Assembly (NCBI GenBank): GCA_028583415.1
Contig: CM053270.1
Location: 64,717,517 to 64,781,516 of the forward strand
DNA: 64,000 bases
Origin: Protea cynaroides
Taxonomy: Eukaryota > Streptophyta > Magnoliopsida > Proteales > Proteaceae
Direction of reading: 5' to 3'
The stretch's first letter is position 1, and each line of letters begins with the position of its first letter. Under the pieces are notes generated by a model. It was not told where the DNA came from. It saw nothing but the letters and a program-made list of their open reading frames with translations, and made no database searches. Shown piece after piece: positions 1 to 10,935 of this stretch. Made by a program: the position numbers and the translations under genes.

Positions 1-204
1 TTTACTATTAAGAGAGTTGAGTTTGTTACTCAAGGAGGCGTATTGAAATTATATTTTATTGTTGCCTTTATACGACAACGGGAGACAGGTCTTCCTCTAA
101 TTAGACCATTCCTTATCTTCTCCCTTACCCTTCTACCTTCTTATCCACTCTGATTGGGCAAGATTGTAACAGAAGTACACACAGTCATTTGACATCCCAT
201 CCTA
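1..204. other. upstream spacer, no gene seen
   Basis: AT-rich and pyrimidine-rich spacer at the window edge. I see no reading frame with family resemblance and no repeat shared with the rest of the window. Confidence 0.5.
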
Positions 205-213
205 TCTCTTCTT

Positions 214-349
214 AGACTGAAATCCTCTCCAACGCGTCAGCCCACCAGTCAAACATCTGACGGGCTAGAATACATCGGTATGTGTGTCGGTGTATTCCAG
301 CCCGTCAGATGTTTGGCTGGCAAGTTGGCACGCGGGAGAGGCTATCAAT
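214..349. mobile_element. foldback MITE, shared-tip family, copy 1
   Basis: A long hairpin. The left arm from AAATCCTCTCC (220) runs through CAAACATCTGACGGGCT and GAATACA to a short loop near 275-290. The right arm repeats this in inverse through TGTATTC, AGCCCGTCAGATGTTTG and GGGAGAGG (about 334-341). The interior is related to copy 5 at 23978-24116, so the two form one subfamily. Flanking duplication is weak here (TCTCTTCTT against TCTCCTTCT), so the exact ends are uncertain. Confidence 0.75.
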
Positions 350-748
350 TCTCCTTCTTTCTCATTTTCTCCTGTTAACTTGTACATTTTCAAACTCAAT
401 GACAACATGTAGATCTCTCTCCTATTTCTCCTTCATTTTCTTTTATGTAATCTTATTTTTTCTTGGCATCCAAACATTTCTTGTATTCAAGGATCCTGCT
501 TCAGCAACACACACCCACAAAAAAAGTACAGACTGAGATCCCACCAACACAAGCCACACCTGGTCTGCCTAAGCGGTGGACATATGGCTAAACACCGCGT
601 GCTTAAATGCTGATCAGACAGTAGAGATCTCAACATCGGGAAGATATCATCCATCAGAGCCCTTCACGCACACTGATGAGAACGGACCATCTGATTACAG
701 TAACGTCAAAATATCTGCTCGAATCTGCTCAGGTCGTGCAAATAAACA

Positions 749-757
749 TATATAAAA
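749..757 (+). promoter_or_regulatory. TATA box of MORF2
   Basis: TATATAAAA lies 69 bp before the MORF2 start codon and is followed by a pyrimidine-rich leader, as expected for a plant core promoter. Transcription would start near 780-790. The roughly 400 bp upstream contain no recognisable gene. Confidence 0.7.
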
Positions 758-825
758 GGCCCTTCAACCCTTAGAAAACCCTCGCTTTCTCTTCCCAGCG
801 AGTAGATTCTTCTGCGGTTTCGGCC

Positions 826-3800
826 ATGGCTGCAGCCTTTGCTCGATCCGTTGTCTCCTCCCGCTTTTCCCGGCCCACTGTCTTCCTTGCCAAGAGCTTT
901 CTTTTCTCTTCTTGTTCTTCCTCTATAGCTCAGGGCCCTCCGCTTGCTGGCTTCATAAGAGCAAGGCGAACTTCAGTTTTACTCTCCCACTCTGTTCGGG
1001 TAATGGCACCTGGTGCGATCCGTTTGAACGCTATTCGATGCAGGGTGCACCGCTCTGGTGGAGACTCTGCTTACTCTCCGCTTAACTCAGGATCGAACTT
1101 CAGTGATCGGCCTCCGACGGAGATGGCTCCTCTGTTCCCAGGCTGTGATTATGAGCATTGGCTTATTGTCATGGATAAGCCTGGTGGTGAGGGTGCCACT
1201 AAGCAGCAGATGATCGATTGCTATATTCAAACTTTAGCCAAGGTTCTTGGAAGGTAAAAATGCGTTCTGACTGAACTAAAACTGTGTTAGGGTATCATCT
1301 TCTCAACCCCCCCCCAACCTTTCTCATCTTTTACACTAAAAACGTTATTTTATTGTTTCGATTATCGCGGTACCTGAAGCATTTTGAAGCTCACTGATTG
1401 TTTGATGTTCTGTATTTGAGTTTATGCATTTTATGTTTCAATAATCCTTATTGTGTTATGTTTTCTCTAATTGTGGTTATTTCTAATGCGAATCAGTGAA
1501 GAGGAAGCGAAGAAGAAGATTTACAATGTTTCATGTGAGAGATACTTTGGTTTTGGATGTGAAATTGACGAGGAAACCTCAAATAAGCTCGAAGGCACGA
1601 TCATCTCGTAGTTCACAGTTTTAAGTATCTGAGTCGGCTATGTAGCTTGTGTTAATTCTGAATTGTTTTTCCTTTACAGGCCTTCCTGGTGTCCTTTTTG
1701 TGCTTCCGGATTCGTATGTGGATCCAGAGAACAAGGACTATGGAGGTAAGCATTTTTAAGATATGAGCTGGCTATTAATAGTGAACACGTTGTCTTTCCT
1801 GTCCTAAGATTTTCGTGTAAACATTTTGCTCTCTTAGTTTAAGTGTATATGATTGTTGTACGTGCTGGTCCCTTGTATACCGTGTGTAGATTAATACACG
1901 GGATAGCATGACTTAACATGACTTTTAGGTGATAGCAGTGATTCCATGAAGCCTGCCTCATGCAAACATAATAGATGTCACATTGGACTAACTAGAGGCC
2001 TGAACCTCATTGCGGTTAATCTCACATTGTGCCATTCTCATTGCGGTTAATCTCACATTGTGCCATTCTCATTCAATCTCCTTTTTCATTGTCAAATATA
2101 GAATGCCTAGATTTGAATGTTTACTTCAAAATAATTGTTCTCTGAACGAAATATTTTATAATGGAAACTTATTTGCACATCATACGACAGCTATACATAA
2201 GTCACACCTTATTCATTGGGACTTGGGAGGGGGGAAAAACTGGTGCTCATATTGCTATGTGCATGACTTGTCTTGTGCTTTTCATGTTTAGGTGTTCAAT
2301 CTGTTTCTGAAATTCTATCTAAGCTTCTTGATTGCTCTTTGAGGTCCATTTGGAAGTTGCATCTGTAAAATTAAAAATGAATTATGAAAAAATTGCTCGT
2401 TTAAGAACAGGTTGATAGTTTGAGCATGCTCTAAATTTTTAATATGCTTTGTCCATGTTGGAGACTTGGAATAGATTGAATCTTAAAGGGTTCAGTTCAA
2501 CTATCTTTTTGATTGACATGGTTGACATGTGGAGCAGTGGATATGAAATGAAAGATGTAGTTTGCTAATACTCATTCTAAATCATATGAAGTGTTCATGT
2601 GTGAAGGGAATTAAGAAACAGAAGTTGACATGCTCCACTGTTTCTGGTCTGGAAAAATAAATATCTAAAGGTCAATTTCCTGTTTGAATGCCTGTGTTCT
2701 GATGGGACCAATCTCTTAATAGTTCTCAGCTTCTTAACGTTTCAGGAAGTTGCATATCTACAAAGATTGCCTACCTAGATTCTCAGCTTGCAGATGAGAA
2801 TGCTTCTGGGAAAGATGAATTTGTTCATTGTCATGGGTTTACAAGGTAGGGTGGTAGAGAAATGAAGTATGGATGGTTAGCACCATTTGACATATGAGTA
2901 AGATCAGTCCATCTTGGCAAAGTAGGAGAACCCTCAAAAGGGTGATGACAAGCTTTGAATGCTAATGGACTTATATTGAACTTCTCTCTTGACTGTTTCG
3001 TGCTTCCCATCCAATGGAGTTTCAGATCAGTGAAGATGAAATATAAGCTTTGTGTATTCTGATGTTGTTGCATGATTGTATCATCTGAGCTTCTGGACTA
3101 TCCAGAGAATGCCAAGTCATCTAAGTAATTTGTTTTGTATTTTTCTGTGGTAAGGGTATCATGGACCAGAGAGTTATTTGATATCATCTGATCAGTTATG
3201 TGACAATCAATATGTGAGGAGTGTGAAATATGACAGCTTCCAGATTATTTACTTAGATTTTACTGATTGTTAGTGAAGGCTGAATACTATTTTTGTAAAT
3301 ATTCAGTTTGAAACTTGTTGGCAATGGCCTTATGTGATTCATGATATACTCTAATTTGAGTACAGTCAGTCCATCTTGGCAAAGCTGGTAGGCTTAGAAG
3401 GCAATGTCTAGCTTTGAATGCTAATGGACTCGCATCAAAATTCTCTCCTAACTTTTCTGGTTTTCTGTTGCTCAATGGAGTTGCAGGTCAGTGAAGATGA
3501 AATATGTAGTTTTACGCTGTATGTTATCTTCGTACTGAGAAATCAGAGATCAGCTTTGTTTGATAGGATGCTAGGCTTTGGTAAAGATTAGGAATATATA
3601 TACTCTTTGTGCTTCTGGTGATGAGCAACTAGTAGTTTACTACTGATAGACAATAAGGTCCTTTGGGGTTCAAATTTTTTTTTTTTTTGGGCAGAAGTTT
3701 TGATACTCTATTTATGGATGAGTTTGACCATTGGTAAATTATCTGCTTTAATACTTTTATATAAATTTAAAATATTCTAATTTAGGTGCCGTCAGTCCAT

Positions 3801-6800
3801 CTGGGCAAAGCTTGTAAGCGTAGAAGGCAATGTCTAGCTTTGAATGCTAATGGAGTCACATCAAAATTCTCTCTTAACTGTTCTGGTGTTCTGTTACTCT
3901 ATGGAGTTGCAGATCAGTGGAGATGAAATATGTAGTTTTACGCTGTATATTAATTTTCATACTGAGAAGTGGAGAGATCAGCTTTGTTTGATGGGATGCT
4001 AGGCTTTGGTCAAGAATAGGGATATGTACACTCTTGGTGATTTAGGTGATGAACAAATAGTATTTTACTACTGATAGACAACAAGGTCCTTTTGGTTTTT
4101 TTTTTCTTGGGCAGAAGTTTAAATATTCTAATTATGGATGAGTTTGTTGACCGATGATAAATTGTCTGCTTTAATACTTTAATATAAAATTAATATATTC
4201 TAATTTGGGTACAGTCAGTCCATCTTGGCAAAGCTAGTAGGCCTAAAAAGCAATGTCTAGCTTTGAATGCTAATGGACTCACATTAAAATTCTCTCTTAA
4301 CTGATCTGGTCTTCTGTTTCTCAATGGAGTTGCTGATCAGTGGAGATGAAATATGTAGTTTTACGCTGTATGTTATCTTTGTATTGAGAAATGAGAGATC
4401 AGCTTTGTTTGTTAGGATGCAAGGCTTTGGTCAAGTTTAGAGATATATATACTCTTTGTGGTTTAGGTGATGAACAACTGTAGTTTACTATTGATTGACA
4501 ATAAGGTCTTCAATTTTTTTTTTTTTTTGGTTGTAGGGATTGGGGAGGGGGGGGGGGCAAAAGTTCAATACTCTAGTTATGGATGAGTTTGACCATCGCT
4601 GAATTGTATGCTTTAATACTCTAATTTAAGTTAATATATTCTAATTTGAATACAGTCAGTCCATCTTGGCAAAGTTAGTAGGCCTAGAAGGCAATGTCTA
4701 GCTTTGAATGCTAATGGACTCACATCAAAATTCACTTTTAACTATTCTGGTCTTCTGTTACTCAATGGAGTTGCAGATCAGTGGAGATGAAATATGTAGT
4801 TTTACGCTATGTTATCTTTGTATTGAGAAATGAGAGATCAGCTTTGTTTGATAGGATGCTAGGCTTTGGTCAAGATTAGAGATATATATACTTTCTCTGA
4901 TTTTGGTGATGAACAAATAGTACTTTACTACTGATAGACATAAGGTCCTTCATTTTTTATTTTTTTTGGGCAGAAAATTTAATACTCTTATTATGGAAGA
5001 GTTTGACCATTGATCAATTGTCTGCTTTAATACTTCAGTATAAATATATTCTAATTTGTGTACAGTCAGTCCATCTTGGCAAAGCTGGTAAGCTTAGAAG
5101 GCAATGTCTAGCTTTGAATGCTAATGGACTTACATCAAAATTCTCTCTTAACTTTTCTGGTCTTCTGTTACTCAATGGAGTTGCAGATTAGTGGAGATGA
5201 AATATGTAGTTTTGCACTGTATACTTCATATTGAGAAGTGGGAGATCAGCTTTGTTTGATGGGATTCTAGGCTTTGTTCAAGATTAGGGATATATATACT
5301 CTTGGTTATTTAGGTGAAGAACAAATAGTAGTTTACTACTGATATACAAATAAGGTCCTTTGTTTCTTTTCACTTTATTTTTTTATTTATTTTTTTTTGG
5401 TTTTTTTTTTGTTGGGGGGGGGGGGGAATATAAGTTTAATACTCTAATTTTGGATGAGTTTGACCATTGCTAAATTGTTTGATATAATACTCTAATATAA
5501 GTTTGATATATTCCAATTAGAATACAGTCAGTCCATCTTGGCAAAGCTAGTAGGCCTAGAAGGCAATGTCTAGCTTTGAATGCTAATGGACTCACATCAA
5601 AATTCTCTCTTAACTGTTCTGGTCTTCTGTTACTCATTGCAGTTGTATTTCAGTGGAGATGAAATATGTAGTTTTACATTGTATGTTAATCTTCATACAT
5701 AAAAATGGGATATCAGCTTTGTTTGATAGAATGCTAGGGTTTGGTCAAAATTAGGGATATATAACTCTGTCGTTTAGGTGATGAACAACTGGTAGTCCTT
5801 TGGGGCTCTTTTTTTTCTTGGCAGAAGTTTAATACTCTAATTATGGATGACTTTGACCATCACGAAATTGTCTGATTTAATACTCTAATATAAGTTTAAT
5901 ATATTCTAATTTGGGTACAGTCAGTCCATCTTGGCAAAGCTGGTAGGCTTAGAAGCCAATGTCTAGCTTTGAATGCTAATGGACTCACATCAAACTTCTC
6001 TCTTAACTGTTTGGTATTCTGTTACTTAATGGAGTTGCAGATCAGTGGAGATGAAATATGTAGTTTTGCGGAGTATGTTATTTTAGTACTGAGAAATGAG
6101 AGATCAACTTTGTTTGATTGGATGCTAGGCTTTGGTCAAAATTTGGGATATGTATACTCCGTGATTTAGGTGATGAACAACTGATAGTTTACTACCGAAA
6201 GAAATAAGGTCCTTTGCGGTTCATTTATTTTTTTTTATTTTTTTTGGCAGAAGTTTTAATATTCTAATTATTGATGAGTTTGTTGACCATTGATAAATTT
6301 TCTGCTTTAATACTTTAATTTAAATTTAATATATTCTAATTTGGGTACAGTCAGTCCATCTTGGCAAAGCTAGTAGGCCTAGAAGACAATGTCTAGCTTT
6401 GAATGCTAATGGACTCACATCAAAATTCTCTCTTAACTGTTCTGATCTTCTGTTACTCAATGGAGTTGCAGGTCAGTGGAGATGAAATATCTAGTTTTAT
6501 GCTGTATGTAAATTTTCATACAGAGATTTGGAAGATCAGCTTTGTTTGATAGGATGCTAGTCAAGACTAGGGATATATATACTCTTTGTGATTTAGGTGA
6601 TGAACAACTGGTAGTTTATTGATACTTTAATTAGGTTTGACCATCGCTAAATTGTCTGCTTTAATACTCTAATGTAAGTTTAATATATTCTAATTTGGGT
6701 ACAGTCAGTCCATCTTGGCAAAGCTAGTAGGCCTAGAAGGCAATGTCTAGTTTTGAATGCTAATGGACTCACATCAAGATTCTCTCTTAACTGTTCTAGT

Positions 6801-8007
6801 CTTCTGTTACTCACTGGAGTTGCAGATCAGTGGAGATGAAATATGTAGTTTTATGCTTTATAGGGTGAGTTTGACCATCACTAAATTGTCTGCTTTAATA
6901 CTCTAATATAAGTTTAATATATTCTAATTTGGAACAGTCAGTCCATCTTGGCAAAGCTAGTAGGCCTAGAAAGCAATGTCTAGCTTTGAATGCTAATGGA
7001 CTTACATCAAGATTCTCTCTTAACTGTTCTAGTCTTCTGTTACTCAATGGAGTTGCAGATCAGTAGAGATGAAATATGTAGTTTTATGCTGTTTGTTAAT
7101 CTTCATACTAATAAATGGGAGATCAGCTTTGTTTAATGGAAAGCTAGGCTTTGGTCAAGATTAGGGGTATATATATTCTCTATTATTTAGGTGATGAGCA
7201 GCTGATAATTTACTACTGATAAACAATAAGGTCCTTTGGGGTTTTTTTTTTGGACGAAGTTTAGTACTCTAATTATGGATGAGTTTGACTGTCGCTATAT
7301 TGTCTGCCTGGATAACATTATTCGATTTTTTTTTTGTCAGATTGAACTAGGATGCATGTTGTTTTATTGGATGACTTTTTGCGATTGAATGCAATAAACA
7401 CATGCACACACAACTATTTGGCGTGCAAGCTTTGGTTGTGGCCATCATTGTGTATCTCTCCTCTGATTTCTGACATGTATACATGATAACCATTGAATAT
7501 TACTGAATTTCTTAAATTAACTACCGAGATCATTGAAGGGGATGAGTTTCATGTGGAAAGGGGTTGATGCTAGAAACTTGCCGATCTATTTAGGCTGTAG
7601 TGTATTAGAATTATAACACATCTTCCCTGTTGTCTCACAAAGTGCATTTCTTTTAAAATTGTGTTCCACTGATTTAGTCATTTCGTGTTGTTCAAATTGT
7701 GGCGGTTGGTTATATTTTCCCAGTTTGAATGAGCAATCAACTAATGCTTGCTCTACGAGCTGGTACAGGGAGGCATAGGCACTGGCATCTCTCCTAGCTC
7801 TCCAACCTGTTTCAGTTCAATCGAGTTTAACAATTCTGAGTTCTTTATTTTTCATTGTTTGCAGCTGAACTGTTTGTGAATGGAGAGATAGTGCAAAGAT
7901 CTCCCGAGAGACAAAGAAGGGTTGAACCTGTGCCCCAGAGAGCTCAAGACAGACCCAGATATAATGACAGAACTCGATATACAAGACGTAGAGAAAACCA
8001 AAGGTGA
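826..8007 (+). CDS. MORF2: multiple organellar RNA editing factor 2 (MORF2/DAL1-type), plastid
   Basis: MORF proteins bind PPR editing factors and are needed for C-to-U editing of plastid transcripts. The model is join(826-1253, 1497-1594, 1680-1745, 7865-8007), 244 codons plus stop, slightly longer than the roughly 220 residues usual for MORF2. Residues 1 to about 70 are Ser/Arg-rich like a plastid transit peptide. The MORF box follows, with PPTEMAPLFPGCDYEHWLIV in exon 1, SEEEAKKKIYNVSCERYFGF in exon 2, LPGVLFVLPDSYVDPENKDY in exon 3, and the basic tail RSPERQRRVEP to RRENQR in exon 4. The start ATG is in a good context (GCCATGGC). All junctions are GT-AG except intron 2, which starts GC (AG|GCACGA); the reading frame and family conservation require this site. 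Intron 3 is 6119 bp and carries a tandem array. The gene appears intact. I am very sure of the family and fairly sure of the MORF2 subgroup, because SYSPLNSGSNFSDRPPTEM is typical of it. Confidence 0.93.
1595..1679 (+). other. GC-AG intron 2 of MORF2
   Basis: The exon ends GAAG and the intron begins GCACGATC, closing with CCTTTACAG. Joining G to GC restores the conserved Gly of LEG-LPGV. The only nearby GT (GTAGTT, 1608) would add bases and break the frame. GC donors are a known minor class of plant U2 introns. Confidence 0.85.
2008..2069. repeat. 31-bp tandem doublet
   Basis: Two identical head-to-tail copies of a 31-bp unit beginning TCATTGCGGTTAATC, inside intron 3 of MORF2. This looks like a recent slippage or repair duplication. 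Confidence 0.9.
2746..2845 (+). other. exon-like island (possible cryptic or poison exon) in MORF2 intron 3
   Basis: A 100-bp open stretch is flanked by a TTTCAG acceptor and an AAG|GTAGGG donor. Read in phase with exon 3 it gives SCISTKIAYLDSQLADENAS and then GKDEFVHCHGFT. It resembles no MORF sequence I know. Because 100 is not a multiple of three, including it would join exon 4 out of frame and meet TGA at once (AG+C, then TGA). It may be a poison exon, a fragment of another gene, or chance. Confidence 0.35.
2895..7250. repeat. eleven-copy tandem array with a foldback core
   Basis: Units of about 235-461 bp (mostly 390-460) repeat head to tail. Cores start near 2906, 3365, 3788, 4213, 4653, 5064, 5525, 5918, 6348, 6700 and 6935. 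Each core begins CAGTCAGTCCATCTTGGC and runs about 140 bp to GGAGATGAAATATGTAG, followed by a more variable AT-rich part with a poly-T run. The core folds: AGTCCA pairs with TGGACT, TTGGC with GCTAA, and AAAGCTAG with CTAGCTTT, around a roughly 19-base loop. A 43-codon frame (VHLGKA... to ...NGVAD) is open in many copies but broken by a stop in the first and a 1-bp deletion in the eighth, so coding is unlikely. The first copy is the most diverged. Confidence 0.9.
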
Positions 8008-8080
8008 ATATAAATGAAAGCAGAAATCTTACTCCGAGAAAACCAACAGTGAATATAAATGAAAGCAGCAAACTCACTCA
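7991..8080 (+). repeat. 45-bp tandem doublet across the MORF2 stop codon
   Basis: GAGAAAACCAAAGGTGAATA and the following 25 bases (7991-8035) recur at 8036-8080 with a few changes. The first copy contains the last codons and the TGA; the second is in the 3' UTR. The unit length is a multiple of three. Confidence 0.85.
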
Positions 8081-8299
8081 CCCCCTTCCCTCCCCCTGTA
8101 TTTTTTTTCCTGTTGATAGAACTGTTGTGATATTCTCATTGTGATGTTTCGGGTCCAACCCGGGTTTCAATGATTTTGTATTTAGGTTGGCTACCTCTCA
8201 TAGGCTACCTTGTTACCTACTCGACTAGACTCTCTCTCTCTCTCTTGTCGAGTAGACGGGTAATGGTATTATGTTATATTCCAAGCGCTGCTGCTGCCA

Positions 8300-8620
8300 A
8301 TTCAAATCTTGATGAAAACATGGACTGCCATTAGAATATTAAGTAGGTAAGCTAATCATTTTTAAAGATCAGAAATGTTACCAATGGCACCTTATGAGCT
8401 GGTAGGTGGAGGATATTCAGACTTCAGTTTTGGAATCTCTCTACTGTGGAAAAAGTAAGAGTACGAAACCCTTTCTTCTGCCATCTGTGGTTCTGGTTTC
8501 TAGTGATGGTGATTATTCCAATCTGAATCCGCTGGTTCAATCTGCCTTTTTGGTCTTTGGACCCAAAAAATGATTAGCTTTCTACCTTTGCCCTGACATT
8601 TTCCTGTGAGATGGGTGACA
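8300..8620. repeat. dispersed block shared with 41.2 and 49.8 kb
   Basis: The stretch from the CATTAGAATATTAAGTAGG region through CTTCTGCCATCTGTGG and ATTCCAATCTGAATCC recurs at 41150-41510 and 49790-50040, beside the broken NPF copies. It probably marks an old duplication of an NPF neighbourhood. I recognise no gene in it. Confidence 0.75.
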
Positions 8621-8629
8621 GATTGGAGT

Positions 8630-8779
8630 GTATTCAAATCCTCTCCTGCGGTTTTGTCGCCTGTCAAGGGTTGGATTTTAGTCGGTTTATTTTTCAATGT
8701 ACTGGCAGGCGGTCAGACTGAATCTAAGTTCTTGGATCGGTGGCAGGAACTTCCTGCCGTAGGAGACGATTTGGATCCC
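8630..8779. mobile_element. foldback MITE, shared-tip family, copy 2
   Basis: Runs from AAATCCTCTCCTGCGG (8636) to GTAGGAGACGATTTGGATCC (ends 8778). The reverse complement of this copy matches copy 9 (58974-59120) along its whole length, so they are one subfamily in opposite orientation. Flanking 9-mers GATTGGAGT and GATTCGACT agree at 7 of 9 positions, consistent with an aged target duplication. The paralogue at 41.5 kb lacks the insertion. Confidence 0.85.
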
Positions 8780-8788
8780 GATTCGACT

Positions 8789-9010
8789 CCTTCCTGTCAC
8801 AGTGGGGGGAGGGGGAGACTTACATGTTGGATGGTTGATACGTGATTCTTGGGAAAATTCGAGTCTGTCTTAGCTGACATCCCTTATTGGTTCGGTTTGT
8901 TGGTTGGATGTTGACTCAAATGTGGGGATTGGATTTTTTCGAGAATCATTTGTTGGCCATCCGATGGGACGTCTCCCTCCTCCCTGAACCCTCCTCCGAC
9001 GATTTGAATC
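8789..9010. mobile_element. probable foldback MITE adjoining copy 2 (copy 3)
   Basis: A second palindrome: GGGGGAGACTTACATGTTGG, GGATGG and TGATTCT on the left match GAGAATCA, CCATCC and GTCTCCC on the right (about 8933-8980). The outer right end reads GACGATTTGAATCC, like the family tip. Together copies 2 and 3 form the whole extra block relative to the empty site at 41.5 kb. The left end is poorly defined. Confidence 0.6.
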
Positions 9011-9053
9011 CGTGTGTTGATATGGTTGATTTATTGCTAGTTTTTAATTAACT

Positions 9054-9375
9054 TGATGGACAATTACAGCCCAAAGAAATATCATAAGATGCCACTTTAA
9101 GTCGGTTGATCAGACCAAGTGGCATCAATTAAGCGAACAGTGTTCCTCACAACAGAACCCATGGTTTGAATCGGTATAGGCACTGGATCGGTCGAGAACG
9201 ATCCTGATCTGCTACTGATTCCCTGTCTGCCTTTAGGATTGATGCTCAACTGATCCTTTATTATCAGAACCTGTTCTCTCTACATATAGGATACGTTCGG
9301 ATTGCATAAAACTTTCCGCCCAGGATATATTTAAGTTGAAATTTGAGCCCTCTTACTGTTTTTTTCTTCTTCACA
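9054..9375. repeat. dispersed repeat R1, copy 1
   Basis: A roughly 320-bp sequence with CCCAAAGAAATATCATAAG, then GTCGGTTGATCAGACC, GATTCCCTGTCTGCC and ending near GAGCCCTCTTACTG. Other copies lie at 14643-15145, 41540-42065 (split), 45168-45395, 54548-54690 and 61490-61580. I see no terminal repeats and no coding frame. A weak tRNA B-box-like GGTTTGAATCGG is present, so a SINE origin is possible but unproven. Confidence 0.75.
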
Positions 9376-9743
9376 TACATAGAATCAAATCAGGTACCTG
9401 CCGGTGGAGGAGGAGAACTGGGGAGTTCAGTTCTAACTATCTTCTTCAACTGGACTTCCCTAATTTCAAATCCAGATTTTTCAAGCCAATACCATGCAAT
9501 GTAGTTGTGTTTAATGATTTGTTTATTTGCAGCAAGTTTAATTGATATAACTTCATGATTTTGGCAAACAAAAACATGGTGAGAAGCCATTATCACATCA
9601 ATAGTCTATTATTCCATGTGGAAGCACATAGCTAGAATTAGATTTTGTTAGCATATTATTCCCATCAATATTTAGTTGTGTTAAATTTCATATCAATTTC
9701 CCTCCATTTGTCAATGTAGTGTTAATCGAAAAAACTTAATCTA

Positions 9744-10028
9744 GGTTCTTTTTGGTATGGTTTATATTTATGTTTATTAGTTATGTATGATAAATCATTT
9801 ATGAGAATGAATTAAGAGTTGTAAATAATAACCATTAACACTATTAGACATAAAGAAATACTAATAGATTATCACAATAATGATAAACACCTACTAATTT
9901 ATTTGTAAATTTTAGATTATATCAATTTATTTCAAATATAAATAGGAGCCATAAATCACACCAAACAATTACATATGTTAATATAATATATTATATAATT
10001 AGTTCTATAATACATACCAAAGAGAGTC
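9744..10028. mobile_element. PIF/Harbinger-type (Tourist-like) MITE, copy a
   Basis: A 285-bp AT-rich element with tips GGTTCTTTTTGG and CCAAAGAGAGTC. It is flanked by CTA on the left and TTA on the right, the 3-bp target type of PIF/Harbinger. Related copies lie at 18233, 56953, 60962 and 61746. Confidence 0.8.
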
Positions 10029-10139
10029 TTAGAGAACATCTGTAAAGGGGGAAAAATCCAGAAAATAATCATATATAGTTGGCAATATAATTAGATATGT
10101 GACTTATTTAGCGAATTTTTCCATAAATCCAATTGTTAG

Positions 10140-10935
10140 AATGAATCTTCTCAAATGGCAAAATAAGTGTGTTGTATGGAAACTTTTGAGTGTTAACATA
10201 CAAACCTTTAGAAAACAAACCCGAATCTCCCATCATAGTCGTAAGTACCATATTGAGCTAACGTAAAATGACCCGAGTGGGGTTGTCAACTGGTCGGCCT
10301 GGTCGATTTCAGTCGGGCCTAATTAGTTCCCTCCAATTTAAGATACAAAACCGTGACCGTACTATTTCACTAATCGATCCATATAAATCGGGTAATAATT
10401 TACTTATAATCAATCGGTCAGTTACTGATTTATAATCAGACTCATACTAAACAAGCTATAAGTAGCGATTGGGCTCAGACAATTGGTCGATTTTGAATAA
10501 TCAAACAATCAATTACCAATAGATGAGTGGTTAACACAACAAAAAAAATCCTTATTTATAGACTTTTATCTCTTTTGACATTTAGTTGCTAGACGATTTG
10601 AAACTAAAACAGTGAAGGTAACGAATAAAAGGAGATAGATTATGAAAAGCTTAGTCTCCACCGGTTCGAGAAAGAACGTGTTAGAGAGAATCAATAAAAG
10701 GAGATCTCCTCTAATATGGCCTCTACAACTAATTAGTTACATATAGGGGTATGTTAGAAATAGGTCTAAACTGAAAACAGAAAACGAACAAGCCCAATTC
10801 GCCCGAAAACCTAACTATATCGAATCTTATTGGGCCATAATTTACCGTGTTTTTTGAACCCGGAAAAATTGAAATCAGACTGGGCCAATCGAATCTTAAT
10901 GGGCCATAATTTACTGTGTTTTTCAAATTTGTCAA
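10140..10935. repeat. dispersed block R5, copy 1
   Basis: Shares AAGTACCATATTGAGC, GTAAAATGACCC, GGTTGTCAA and TCCCCTCCAATT-like stretches with 46200-46980. Its last part (TTATTGGGCCATAATTTAC) is also shared with 62130-62590. Within it, the GGGCCATAATTTACYGTG segment is doubled at about 10825-10925. No coding frame is supported. Confidence 0.65.

Larger units (their letters stand above)
1746..7864 (+). other. 6.1 kb intron 3 of MORF2
   Basis: It begins GTAAGC after GAG and ends with TTGTTTGCAG. Its first 1.1 kb is unique apart from a 31-bp doublet. An exon-like island lies at 2746-2845, the tandem array at about 2895-7250, and unique AT-rich sequence follows to the acceptor. Confidence 0.85.

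Noticed and set aside
3287..6169. Short ORFs over the MORF2 intron array (the VHLGKA...NGVAD frame)
   Set aside because: The frame recurs only because the DNA recurs. The first unit has an early stop and another has a 1-bp deletion, so coding is not maintained.
3200..7250. C/D-box snoRNA cluster in the intron array
   Set aside because: GTGATGA and CTGA occur in each unit but only about 22 bp apart, with no room for guide regions or a terminal stem.
8606..8845. ORF of 79 codons
   Set aside because: It lies over foldback copy 2 and its flank, with no conserved motif.
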